Assembly (NCBI GenBank): GCA_964424455.1
Contig: CAYRJA010000034.1
Span: forward strand, 1-28,720
DNA length: 28,720 nt
Reading direction: 5' to 3'
From: CAYRJA01 sp964424455
GTDB taxonomy: Bacteria; Bacteroidota; Bacteroidia; Chitinophagales; UBA10324
Made by a program: the position numbers and the translations under genes. This document shows, piece by piece, positions 8,687-16,586 of the stretch. Numbering within the stretch: position 1 is the first letter of the stretch; each line of letters opens with the position of its first letter. Under the pieces are notes generated by a model, which saw nothing but the letters and a program-made list of their open reading frames with translations, had not been told where the DNA came from and did no database searches.

Positions 8687-9382
8687 TTATAAAATCTTTT
8701 TTAACTGTGACAGTTTTACTATTTCAAAAGTAATCTGTTCTTTGTGTGGTGTTTGGTTCGGATTGTAAAATACCTGATCCATTCCAACGGCTTTTGCACC
8801 ATCTATATCTGCTTTTATATTATCACCCACAAAAATGCTTTCACGGATGGTTGCATTGGTTTTCTCTAATGCATATTTGAAAATCAGTTTATCGGGTTTC
8901 TGATATCCTGCCATCTCAGAAGTGATGATGTAACGGAAGTATTTTTCTATATCGCTATTCCGAAGTTTTTTGTACTGAACTTCTTCAAAGCCATTAGTTA
9001 CTATATGAAGTGCATATTTCGGAAGAAGATATTCGAGTATTTCAATCGTGTCGTCAAAGAGGTTTGTTTTGGTGGGCAGTATTTCTATATAGTTTTCCGA
9101 CAACGACTTTACCAAATCAGGATTCTTAATTTCAAAGTCAGCCAGCGTATCTCTGAAACGCGCCCAACGTAATTCTTCCCTTTTGATTTTTCCATTCTGA
9201 AAAAGCTCCCAGTAGATTTCGTTGTAATGATGATAGCGGTTTAAAAATTCCTGCTCGCTTCTGATTCCCGCTTCTTTCAGCTTGTTATGGTTGAATACTT
9301 CTAACAGTGTTTCAGTAGAATTTTTTTCAAAATCCCAAAGCGTATGGTCAAGGTCGAAAAAAATGTGCCGGTAATCTTTCAC
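8687..9382 (-). CDS. YjjG-like HAD nucleotidase
   Basis: This HAD-superfamily hydrolase resembles YjjG, a 5'-nucleotidase that hydrolyses (non-canonical) pyrimidine nucleotides. Motif I is FFDLDHTLWDFE (residues 8-19), motif II IVTNGFEEVQ (T at ~129), motif III lysine lies in YQKPDKLIF, and motif IV is FVGDNIKADIDGA. The C1 cap is helical, between motifs I and II. The start is GTG at 9382, immediately after the kbl stop with no gap, so translation is likely coupled. Length (231 residues) is normal. The substrate is inferred from the family only. Confidence 0.85.
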   Translation of the reverse strand: MKDYRHIFFDLDHTLWDFEKNSTETLLEVFNHNKLKEAGIRSEQEFLNRYHHYNEIYWELFQNGKIKREELRWARFRDTLADFEIKNPDLVKSLSENYIEILPTKTNLFDDTIEILEYLLPKYALHIVTNGFEEVQYKKLRNSDIEKYFRYIITSEMAGYQKPDKLIFKYALEKTNATIRESIFVGDNIKADIDGAKAVGMDQVFYNPNQTPHKEQITFEIVKLSQLKKIL

Positions 9383-10582
9383 TTATGCATTAACAGGTTT
9401 TATCACCCCTAACTCTTTCCCTACTTTTGTGAAAGCTGCAATTGCTTTATCCAGATGATGGCGTTCATGCGCCGCCGAGATCTGTACCCGTATCCGGGCA
9501 TTACCTTTAGCCACTACCGGATAAAAGAAACCGATTACATAAATGCCTTCTTCTAAAATCCTTGTTGCAAATTTCTGAGCCAGCACTGCATCGTACAACA
9601 TAATCGGAACAATAGGATGAGTGCCCGGTTTTATATCAAGCCCTGCTTCTGAAATTTTTGCACGGAAATATTTTGTGTTGTCTTCCAACTTATCGCGCAG
9701 TGCAGTAGTTTCACTCAGCATATCAAACACGGATATGGCAGCGCCGACTATCGGAGGGGGAAGTGTGTTGGAGAAAAGATAAGGGCGTGAACGCTGGCGC
9801 AGCATATCTATAATTTCTTTTCTGCCAGAAGTAAATCCTCCGGCTGCCCCTCCGAGCGCTTTGCCCAGCGTGCTTGTAATGATGTCCACTCTGCTCATTA
9901 CATTTTTCAGTTCGTGAGTGCCTCGACCGGTCTTTCCGGTGAATCCTGTAGCATGACTGTCATCCACCATAACCAGCGCATCATACTTATCGGCAAGGTC
10001 GCATATTTTATCTAACTGAGCGATAGTGCCGTCCATGCTGAATACCCCATCTGTTACAATTACACGATGGCGGGTATCTTTTGCTTCCTTTAGTTTCGTC
10101 TCTAAATCAGCCATGTCATCATGTTTGTAACGCATACGTTGTGCTTTGCATAAGCGAACGCCGTCAATAATAGATGCGTGGTTCAGCTCGTCGCTGATGA
10201 TTGTGTCCTGCTCATTAAACAATGGTTCAAACACACCGCCGTTTGCATCAAATGCAGCGACATATAAAATGGTATCTTCCATTTTAAGAAATGCAGAAAT
10301 TTTTTCTTCCAGTGATTTATGAATATCCTGAGTGCCGCAGATAAAACGCACACTGCTCATTCCATATCCACGCTCATCAATAGTTTTTTTAGCAGCAGCC
10401 AATACTTTAGGATGACTGGATAAACCCAGATAGTTGTTCGCACAAAAGTTCAGAACAGTTTTCCCGTTTACCGTTATCTCTGCTCCTTGTGGAGAAGCAA
10501 TGATGCGTTCACTTTTATATAACCCCGCTGCTTTTATCTCAGCTAATTCTTTCTGAAGGTGTGTCTGAAATTTCCCGTACAT
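9383..10582 (-). CDS. kbl: Glycine C-acetyltransferase (2-amino-3-ketobutyrate CoA ligase)
   Basis: This PLP-dependent alpha-oxoamine synthase cleaves 2-amino-3-ketobutyrate with CoA to glycine and acetyl-CoA in threonine breakdown. The 399-residue protein is full length. Visible features are NFCANNYLGLSSHP near 45-58, the DDSHATGFTG motif at 207-216 (PLP contacts), and the Schiff-base lysine K241 in STLGKALGGAAGG. Related enzymes (8-amino-7-oxononanoate synthase, serine palmitoyltransferase) share the fold, but the MYGKFQTHLQKEL start and RFICGTQDIHKSLE stretch favour Kbl. Threonine dehydrogenase (tdh) is not adjacent. A near-consensus promoter lies just upstream. Confidence 0.92.
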   Translation of the reverse strand: MYGKFQTHLQKELAEIKAAGLYKSERIIASPQGAEITVNGKTVLNFCANNYLGLSSHPKVLAAAKKTIDERGYGMSSVRFICGTQDIHKSLEEKISAFLKMEDTILYVAAFDANGGVFEPLFNEQDTIISDELNHASIIDGVRLCKAQRMRYKHDDMADLETKLKEAKDTRHRVIVTDGVFSMDGTIAQLDKICDLADKYDALVMVDDSHATGFTGKTGRGTHELKNVMSRVDIITSTLGKALGGAAGGFTSGRKEIIDMLRQRSRPYLFSNTLPPPIVGAAISVFDMLSETTALRDKLEDNTKYFRAKISEAGLDIKPGTHPIVPIMLYDAVLAQKFATRILEEGIYVIGFFYPVVAKGNARIRVQISAAHERHHLDKAIAAFTKVGKELGVIKPVNA

Positions 10583-10601
10583 AATTTGATTTTTGAATGA
10601 G

Positions 10602-10633
10602 CGAAATTAATAGTTGCTTTTATGTATTTCAAA
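10602..10633 (-). promoter_or_regulatory. Promoter of kbl
   Basis: On the minus strand TTTG (10633-10630) is followed after 20 bases by TAATTTCG (10609-10602), close to the Bacteroidota TTTG-N19/20-TAnnTTTG pattern. The kbl ATG lies 19 bases downstream. Confidence 0.55.
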
Positions 10634-10757
10634 TCGGGAATGCGGAAATACAATAACTTATGAATTGAATATTGACTGTTTCTCATTTGAACATTAGTAT
10701 GTGAATTTTGTGATTTATAACCTTATTTAAATTAATGTTTTGTCTGAGTAGGTTTTT

Positions 10758-10765
10758 TACTTTCG
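10758..10765 (+). promoter_or_regulatory. Candidate -7 element before the TPR membrane protein
   Basis: TACTTTCG lies only four bases before the GTG start at 10770, which would make a near-leaderless transcript. A TTTG at 10739-10742 is 15 bases upstream, shorter than the usual spacing. Confidence 0.25.
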
Positions 10766-10769
10766 CTCC

Positions 10770-12566
10770 GTGGCAAAGCCAAAAAGCAAAGCAAATAAGC
10801 CTTCTACAAAGAAGGAAAGCAACACCTTCATGAAGTGGCTTGTGGCAGCAGTGATTTTAGTAATCACCTATATTGCTTTTTCTCCCTCTCTGAAGAATGA
10901 ATTTACCAACTGGGATGACCCGACATATATAACGGATAACTCGTTAGTGGTAAACAATAAAGTGCCTGTAAAGGAAATTATTACCACTCCGGTTTCTCTA
11001 AACTATCATCCGCTTACCATGCTTACGCTTGCATGGAATTATCAAAACGGGAAGTTACAGCCCGAAGGATATTTTATGACCAATCTGATTATTCACCTGC
11101 TGAATACACTGTTGGTTTTCTTTTTTGTTTTCCGGTTAACAAAAAATAATCTGATATGGTCTGCCATAGTTGCTGTAATATTTGGTGTCCATCCGATGCA
11201 TGTGGAATCAGTGTCGTGGATAAGTGAAAGAAAAGATGTGTTATATGTTTTCTTTTTCATGACGGGATTAATTACTTACTTGAATCATGCTGAATCAAAA
11301 AAGTTAATCTGGTATGCTGTAACACTTCTGCTGTTTATTCTTTCCTGCCTGTCAAAAGGTATGGCAGTAGTATTTCCACTGATTCTGCTGCTGATTGATT
11401 ATTACAGAATATCCAATGCAAGAATAAAAACTCTGAATTATCTGAATAAGATTCCTTTCTTCATTATTTCGCTTGTGTTTGGTGTTACAGCGTTTGTCAT
11501 TCAAAGCGGAGGCGCTATTGCTGACCTGCAAACTTTTACCATTTTTCAGAGAGTGATGTTTGCTTCATACGGAGCTATTATGTACATCGTTAAGTTTATT
11601 TTGCCTGTAAAACTTTCTGCATTTTATCCTTATCCTGTATTAGACAAGAGCGGGAATATCCCTGTGATTTTCTATTTATCCCCGTTGATTGTACTGGGAA
11701 TAACTGCTCTTATTTATTTTTTCCTGAGGAAAGAAAAACCGGTAGTGTTTGGCTTTCTTTTCTATATCGTTTCCGTAGTGTTAGTGTTACAGTTTGTCTC
11801 CGTCGGCAGCGCTATTATGGCTGACCGTTACAGTTATCTTTCTTACATCGGGCTGGCATTCCCTGTCGGCTACTTAGTGAGTGAAGCATGGAGCAAGAAG
11901 AATAAAGTACTGAATGTAATGAAATATCCGATAACCATCGTTACTGTAACAGGTATTGTTATTTTCTCTTATCAGACTTATGCCCGCACACAGGTATGGA
12001 GTAATACTGAAACTTTATGGACAGATGTAATTTCAAAATATCCTGATGTTGAAACAGCATGGAGAAACCGTGGCAATTACTATGGGCAGAATAACCGTAT
12101 TGATGAAGCCATGCACGATTACCGTGTGCTGGTTCGCATGGCATCAAAGGATTCAAAGATTTACAGTAACCTTGGAAATGTTTACGGCTTAAAAGGATAT
12201 GCCGACAGCGCACTCTGGGCATATTCTAAAGCTATAGAACTTGACCCTCGTAATGTTGACCCTTATGTAAACCGCGCTATAACCTACTGTATGGCTAAGC
12301 AATACGATAAAGCATTTCCTGATTTTGCAAAAGCGTTATCAATAGACCCCAATATTTACGGCGTATATTCTAATCGCGGCTATACCTATTATGTAACAGG
12401 AAAGTATCAGGAAAGTATAAACGACTATACAACTTATCTGCGCTATAAACCGGAAGATGCCTCTGCATACTATTTCAGAGGAATGTCCTATAAAGCAATG
12501 GGAAATGTTACAGCAGGTGAATCAGATATTCAACAGGCTTTAAAAATGGGATATAAAGTACAGTAG
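10770..12566 (+). CDS. Multi-pass membrane protein with C-terminal TPR repeats (TMTC-like)
   Basis: After a basic cytoplasmic N-terminus (about 1-22), roughly ten or more membrane helices run to about residue 395. The first extracytoplasmic loop carries NEFTNWDDPTYI, whose Asp-Asp pair recalls the catalytic acidic motif of GT-C glycosyltransferases. The C-terminal ~165 residues contain about five tetratricopeptide repeats (for example SALWAYSKAIELDPRN and KAFPDFAKALSIDPN). This layout matches bacterial relatives of eukaryotic TMTC O-mannosyltransferases, so protein O-glycosylation in the periplasm is a reasonable inference, but the donor and acceptor are unknown. The start is GTG at 10770. 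Seven copies of the dispersed motif cluster within 1.2 kb of this gene's span (11318-12512). Confidence 0.8.
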   Translation: MAKPKSKANKPSTKKESNTFMKWLVAAVILVITYIAFSPSLKNEFTNWDDPTYITDNSLVVNNKVPVKEIITTPVSLNYHPLTMLTLAWNYQNGKLQPEGYFMTNLIIHLLNTLLVFFFVFRLTKNNLIWSAIVAVIFGVHPMHVESVSWISERKDVLYVFFFMTGLITYLNHAESKKLIWYAVTLLLFILSCLSKGMAVVFPLILLLIDYYRISNARIKTLNYLNKIPFFIISLVFGVTAFVIQSGGAIADLQTFTIFQRVMFASYGAIMYIVKFILPVKLSAFYPYPVLDKSGNIPVIFYLSPLIVLGITALIYFFLRKEKPVVFGFLFYIVSVVLVLQFVSVGSAIMADRYSYLSYIGLAFPVGYLVSEAWSKKNKVLNVMKYPITIVTVTGIVIFSYQTYARTQVWSNTETLWTDVISKYPDVETAWRNRGNYYGQNNRIDEAMHDYRVLVRMASKDSKIYSNLGNVYGLKGYADSALWAYSKAIELDPRNVDPYVNRAITYCMAKQYDKAFPDFAKALSIDPNIYGVYSNRGYTYYVTGKYQESINDYTTYLRYKPEDASAYYFRGMSYKAMGNVTAGESDIQQALKMGYKVQ

Positions 12567-12571
12567 AAAAT

Positions 12572-13252
12572 TTATTCCCCCGTTTCACTTCTCTGAAAGG
12601 GTGATAATTGCTGATGTAGTTTAATGGCTCGAAAAGAAAAACGAATTCCAAAGTAAAGTGACAGCCACGCTCCTATCCACATTCCAGGTACATAATCTGC
12701 TATCAGAAAAAAATCATACGCTGCATGAAAGGTAGTGGCTACCAGTAAACCGATTATACCAAAGTGCTTCTTACCCTCTACTTTTTCCAACCCAAGATAG
12801 TAACCCATCATTACGCCAAACGTAGCATGAGCCGGTACTGCAGTAAACATTCGCAATATACCGACACCATAACCTCCGTCAATCACATACATCACATTCT
12901 CTATCGTAGCAAAGCCCATAGCCACCATTACACTGTAAGTAATTCCGTCAAAAGGTTCATTGAATGATTTACTTCTGTATGCAAAAAGCCGGATGAAAAA
13001 ATATTTACACCCCTCTTCAATTAATCCGATACCGAGCCATGCATACAATGCTGTTTGAACAATATTATTTCCTCTGTTGACAAAAGCAGCATCGGAAAAT
13101 ATTTCTAATACTATTGCCGGTATAACACTTAGTACTCCTAATACGAAACTGAAAAGGAGTAGCCGCTTGGGTTCTTTCTCAAACTTATCTTTCCAAAAGA
13201 TATAAATTGAGATAGCCAGTCCCGGCGCCACAGCTAAAGCAAAGAGTAACAT
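12572..13252 (-). CDS. PrsW-family glutamic intramembrane protease
   Basis: This is a polytopic inner-membrane protein of 226 residues. The family's conserved sites are present: E79-E80-x2-K83 in LIEEGCKYF, E118-N119 in FATIENVMYV, H142 in AHATFGVM and H176 in TTFHAAYD. In Bacillus, PrsW cleaves the anti-sigma factor RsiW; related members include bacteriocin-processing CAAX-type enzymes. An ECF sigma factor is encoded about 1 kb away, which could be coincidence. The gene converges on the TPR membrane protein gene with only five bases between stops. Confidence 0.85.
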   Translation of the reverse strand: MLLFALAVAPGLAISIYIFWKDKFEKEPKRLLLFSFVLGVLSVIPAIVLEIFSDAAFVNRGNNIVQTALYAWLGIGLIEEGCKYFFIRLFAYRSKSFNEPFDGITYSVMVAMGFATIENVMYVIDGGYGVGILRMFTAVPAHATFGVMMGYYLGLEKVEGKKHFGIIGLLVATTFHAAYDFFLIADYVPGMWIGAWLSLYFGIRFSFRAIKLHQQLSPFQRSETGE

Positions 13253-13318
13253 GGAGGCAATTTACACTTTAGAAAATAATGTTATTAAAATAAAGCGGAT
13301 GATTACTTTTACAGCACC

Positions 13319-13663
13319 ATGAAATTCCTCATAAAAATATTAGTAACCGGATTAGCCGTCCTAATCAGTTCTTATATTCTTCCGGGTGTGCATGTGGACG
13401 GTATGCTTACAGCAGTAATTGTCGCTGCTGTACTTACTTTACTGAATGTATCTGTAAAACCGCTGCTGATTATTTTAACTATTCCTATTACCGTTTTTAC
13501 TCTTGGACTATTTCTGTTAGTGATAAATGCACTGATGATAATGCTCGCCGGTAGAATCGTTCCGGGATTTGATGTAGATGGATTCTGGTATGCGCTGCTT
13601 TTCGGTATTGTACTGGCAATTATTAGCGGGATATTTGAGAGCGCCAATCCCGACCGACGATAG
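13319..13663 (+). CDS. YvlD/phage-holin-4-like small membrane protein
   Basis: This 114-residue protein has four hydrophobic segments (about 5-22, 28-47, 50-75, 88-108). The pattern LPGVHVDGMLTAVIVAAVLTLLNVSVKPLL followed by PGFDVDGFWYALLFGIVLAIIS is typical of the widespread YvlD family, which databases place in holin superfamily IV. Despite the name there is no phage gene nearby and no reason to think it lyses cells; the role is unknown, possibly envelope stress. Confidence 0.8.
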   Translation: MKFLIKILVTGLAVLISSYILPGVHVDGMLTAVIVAAVLTLLNVSVKPLLIILTIPITVFTLGLFLLVINALMIMLAGRIVPGFDVDGFWYALLFGIVLAIISGIFESANPDRR

Positions 13664-13760
13664 ATTTTATCTTTAGCTGAATATCTCTACTACGCTACAT
13701 TATCAAGTGTTTTGTTTTATCAGATTATTTTACCAACGGCTGTTACAACTAACCACTCAG

Positions 13761-14159
13761 CTACTTCTTATTTTCACTTTCAGATGAAGGATTCTCCTCA
13801 TTTGATTCTCCATATCCCCACTTACAACAACGCTTTGCCCATTCTGCTTTTACTTTCTCTCTTTCTTCCGGAGTCATGTGTGACAGTTTCTCCTTCCATT
13901 TGTATCCCCAGTAGCCGCCGTGTTTATGTCCGTGACAATGGCAAGCTCTATATCTGCCATGTCCGCCCAATCCCCCGAAAAGTATTTTAGAGAGAATAAT
14001 TATTCCTACAGCTTCCCAAAAAGTAATCAGATGTGTAGCGCCAAACAGCATAGGCATCAGCCAGTTCCACAGATACATTACTACATAGCCGAAGAGAACT
14101 CCAAAGAGTAAAAAGAAAATGATTCCTTTCACAATTCTCATCATCCAAAACTTTTTCAT
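13761..14159 (-). CDS. His/Cys-rich membrane protein paired with ECF sigma factor
   Basis: I do not recognise this 132-residue protein. Two hydrophobic segments (about 10-33 and 42-62) anchor it. A glycine-rich turn and a metal-binding-like patch follow, GRYRACHCHGHKHGGYWGY, then a charged helix MTPEEREKVKAEWAKRCCKWGYGES that recalls the CpxP/Spy-type 'MTPEER' stretch, and a Ser/Glu tail. It starts 12 bases after the stop of the sigma factor gene, so the two are almost surely co-transcribed. It could be a metal-responsive sensor or a regulator of the sigma factor; no known anti-sigma domain is visible. Confidence 0.6.
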   Translation of the reverse strand: MKKFWMMRIVKGIIFFLLFGVLFGYVVMYLWNWLMPMLFGATHLITFWEAVGIIILSKILFGGLGGHGRYRACHCHGHKHGGYWGYKWKEKLSHMTPEEREKVKAEWAKRCCKWGYGESNEENPSSESENKK

Positions 14160-14171
14160 TGTCTTAAAATT

Positions 14172-14765
14172 TTATTTGTTTAAAAATTCGTTATAAAAAT
14201 CTTTCAGCCGGTTGCGCAGGTGCATTACTGCGTAGCGTTTCCGGGAAAGCAAAGTATTTTGATTTGCACCGGTGATTTCTTCAATCTGCCTGAAACTCAT
14301 GTCTTCCAGCTCATGCATCACGAATACTTCGCGTTGTATTTCAGGTAATTCATCCAATGCCGTCTGTAACACTTCCCAAAACAACGAGCGGTTCATCAGG
14401 TCATCGGGTATAGAGGCAAAATCTGCAAGCAGATATTCCGGCATTCCAGCTGCATCCTCTTCGTCTTCCGAATGTGTTACAGCCAACCCTTCAAGAGAAA
14501 CCGACTTCTTCTTGCGATACCAGTCAATCACTTTATTCCCTGCCACTTTATACAGCCACGCCGATGCCTGTTCAATAGGTTCAACCAGATTATGTGAGAC
14601 AAACTGATAGTAAACATCCTGTAAAATGTCTTCAGCATCTTCGTCGGTAGCCACGCGGCGGCGGATAAAGTCGAACAACTTCTTTCCATAACTGCGCACA
14701 GCATGTGCTATCGTTTCCTGTTGATGGTCAGACATGCTTGCCGGTATATTGGCTGAATTGTACAT
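14172..14765 (-). CDS. ECF-type RNA polymerase sigma factor
   Basis: This 197-residue sigma-70 family protein has only regions 2 and 4. Region 2 spans about 20-90 with DAEDILQDVYYQF and AWLYKVAGNKVIDWYRKKK. An acidic linker (EDEEDAAGMPEYLLADFASIPDD) of ~40 residues follows. Region 4 spans about 130-190 with LDELPEIQREVFVMHELEDMSFRQIEEITGANQNTLLSRKRYA, a clear helix-turn-helix. It should direct polymerase to a stress or envelope regulon. The partner downstream is a His/Cys-rich membrane protein rather than a recognisable anti-sigma factor. Two motif copies fall within the gene, on opposite strands. Confidence 0.9.
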   Translation of the reverse strand: MYNSANIPASMSDHQQETIAHAVRSYGKKLFDFIRRRVATDEDAEDILQDVYYQFVSHNLVEPIEQASAWLYKVAGNKVIDWYRKKKSVSLEGLAVTHSEDEEDAAGMPEYLLADFASIPDDLMNRSLFWEVLQTALDELPEIQREVFVMHELEDMSFRQIEEITGANQNTLLSRKRYAVMHLRNRLKDFYNEFLNK

Positions 14766-14807
14766 TATCTGTGAAGACGATGGAGCAGCAATAATATTTT
14801 AAATGAT

Positions 14808-15782
14808 TCAGCAATTAATTTTTGTATTAAGATATTGGATTATCCTGTCCGGTTTCTCCGGTGCAAACCATTCTATATCCTTTTCTTTCTTAAACCATGT
14901 CAACTGCCGTTTGGCATAGTTGCGGGTATGTTGTTTTATTTTTCCGATGGCTTGCTCCAGATTTATTTTCCCCTCTATGTGCTCAAACAACTCTGTGTAG
15001 CCCACTGTCTGAAGTGCATTCAAATGGCGAAGCGGAAATAATGTTTTGGCTTCTTCGAGTAAGCCATTTTTCATCATTTCATCCACACGCTGATTGATTC
15101 TTTCATAGAGCTTTTCTTTTTCAAAATGCAACCCGATTTTTATGGTAACAAAATCTCTATATCGCAGAGACCCCTTCGGATGATTCTGCGTGGACGGATT
15201 CTTCCACAGGGCGACCGCAGCGTTAGCAGAGACACCCTGCTGCTTCGTGTGAAAAGATGAAAACGGTTTTCCTGTACTTAGACAAACTTCGAGCGCCCTG
15301 AGTAGCCGGCGCGGATTTTTATAATCAACCACCGTAAAATATTCCGGATCTTTTTCTTTCAGCATTTCTTGCAACGCAACAATTCCTTCTCGCTCTAATA
15401 AGTGATTCAGTTCTTTCCTGATTTTTTCATCGCCGGAAGGAAGTTCATCCAAACCGTCTGTTACAGCACGGAGAAAAAGCCCTGAACCGCCAACCATTAC
15501 GGCTACACTTTTTTTTGTAAAAATATTTTTCAGCACACCAAGCGCTTCGGTTTCATATTGCCCCGCATTGTAATCATCATGAATAGAAAGTGAATTAATA
15601 AAATGATGTGTTACAGTTTGCTGGTCTTCCTCAGACGGCTTCGCCGTACCCACATTCATCTCCCTGTAAAACTGACGAGCATCTGCTGAAACAATCTCCG
15701 TTTGAAAATACTGAGCTAACTGAATAGCTACTTTTGTTTTACCAACTGCCGTTGGTCCCGCAATTACAATTAATGTATGCAC
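14808..15782 (-). CDS. miaA: tRNA dimethylallyltransferase
   Basis: MiaA transfers a dimethylallyl group to N6 of A37 in tRNAs reading UNN codons. The P-loop GPTAVGKTK lies at residues 9-17, followed by SADARQFYREMNVGTAKPS, GGSGLFLRAVTDGL and the C-terminal KQHTRNYAKRQLTWFKKE motif. The frame is open much further upstream (to 15959), but that part overlaps the preceding gene out of frame and looks like a shadow. I choose the GTG at 15782, which begins MHTLIVIAGPTAVGKT and gives 324 residues, close to the family norm. It lies 34 bases after the upstream stop, with GAGAGG ahead of it. Confidence 0.9.
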   Translation of the reverse strand: MHTLIVIAGPTAVGKTKVAIQLAQYFQTEIVSADARQFYREMNVGTAKPSEEDQQTVTHHFINSLSIHDDYNAGQYETEALGVLKNIFTKKSVAVMVGGSGLFLRAVTDGLDELPSGDEKIRKELNHLLEREGIVALQEMLKEKDPEYFTVVDYKNPRRLLRALEVCLSTGKPFSSFHTKQQGVSANAAVALWKNPSTQNHPKGSLRYRDFVTIKIGLHFEKEKLYERINQRVDEMMKNGLLEEAKTLFPLRHLNALQTVGYTELFEHIEGKINLEQAIGKIKQHTRNYAKRQLTWFKKEKDIEWFAPEKPDRIIQYLNTKINC

Positions 15783-15816
15783 TGAAGGTTGTGTATTCCT
15801 CTCTGTGTTCCTAATA

Positions 15817-16431
15817 TTATTCTTCTTTAAAATCGCCGCTTTCGTCAAAGCCAAATTCGTTCTCAAAAGAATCTGCTGCTTCATTGTCCATATCCTCTTC
15901 ACCTGCAACTTCTCTTTCCTCGCCTTCTTCACCCATACCTTCGAGGTCATCATTTTCACTCTTATCTATTCCGAATTCGTCCTCTTCCTTCAATGCACTT
16001 TTTGAAAGATGTTTGAGCAGTTCGTTTTTCTTCACCGGTGATGGTCCTACTGATTTAGCAACAGCCGGGTATCTTTTCCCAATCTCTTCTGCGCTTAAAA
16101 TGGAAACAAGTTCTATCAGCAGATTAAATTCCTGCTTGTTCCCTTCAAAAGTGTAAAGGAATTTCTGATGTGGAGAATCCACATACTGTAACACCATTGG
16201 TATAGAAATATCTTTCCCTTTTTTAACCGCTTTAGGGTGAATATCTATTCCCTTTATTTTTTGCCAACTGTCGTTGCTATAATACAAATGGCAGATGCGT
16301 CCCGCAGGAAGGTTGAATGCATCAGCAATCGCTTCATCCATATCTCTCATTGTTTGATTCGGCAGTATTTCGATGTCACGGAAAATATTTTCATCGTCTT
16401 CGTATGCTATCCGGAATTTGTAAACAGACAT
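15817..16431 (-). CDS. pRiA4b ORF3/IS1096-TnpR-like protein with acidic tail
   Basis: The N-terminal ~135 residues (YKFRIAYEDDENIFRDIEILPNQTMRDMDEAIADAFN... HLYYSNDSW) resemble the plasmid pRiA4b ORF-3 fold, also annotated as IS1096 passenger TnpR-like. This fold is common as a chromosomal single-copy protein in Bacteroidota and need not be mobile. The last ~60 residues are strongly acidic (GMGEEGEEREVAGEEDMDNEAADSFE is dominated by Glu/Asp). Function is unknown. It precedes miaA by 34 bases on the same strand, so it may be co-expressed with it. No transposase or repeats flank it. Confidence 0.65.
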   Translation of the reverse strand: MSVYKFRIAYEDDENIFRDIEILPNQTMRDMDEAIADAFNLPAGRICHLYYSNDSWQKIKGIDIHPKAVKKGKDISIPMVLQYVDSPHQKFLYTFEGNKQEFNLLIELVSILSAEEIGKRYPAVAKSVGPSPVKKNELLKHLSKSALKEEDEFGIDKSENDDLEGMGEEGEEREVAGEEDMDNEAADSFENEFGFDESGDFKEE

Positions 16432-16586
16432 ATAACTGGTTTGGAGTTTTTGGAGTTTTGATTTCAGATTCGAAACTAATAAAAATCTGTGATAAAGGTA
16501 ATCACCTGATGACTTTAAAACTAAAATAATATTCTCTGTTGGAAGGAGTGAGGTTGAACAACTATCTCTTTACGGATTTCAGCACA

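Noticed and set aside
13319..13663. Prophage remnant because of a 'holin' family match
   Set aside because: The YvlD-like family is a common chromosomal membrane protein and no phage gene is nearby.
15783..15959. Long N-terminal extension of miaA
   Set aside because: The extension overlaps the preceding gene in another frame and is rich in Lys/Asn with no domain; the GTG at 15782 gives a normal MiaA start.
15817..16431. Insertion sequence passenger gene
   Set aside because: No transposase, terminal repeats or target duplication flank it; the fold occurs widely as a chromosomal gene.
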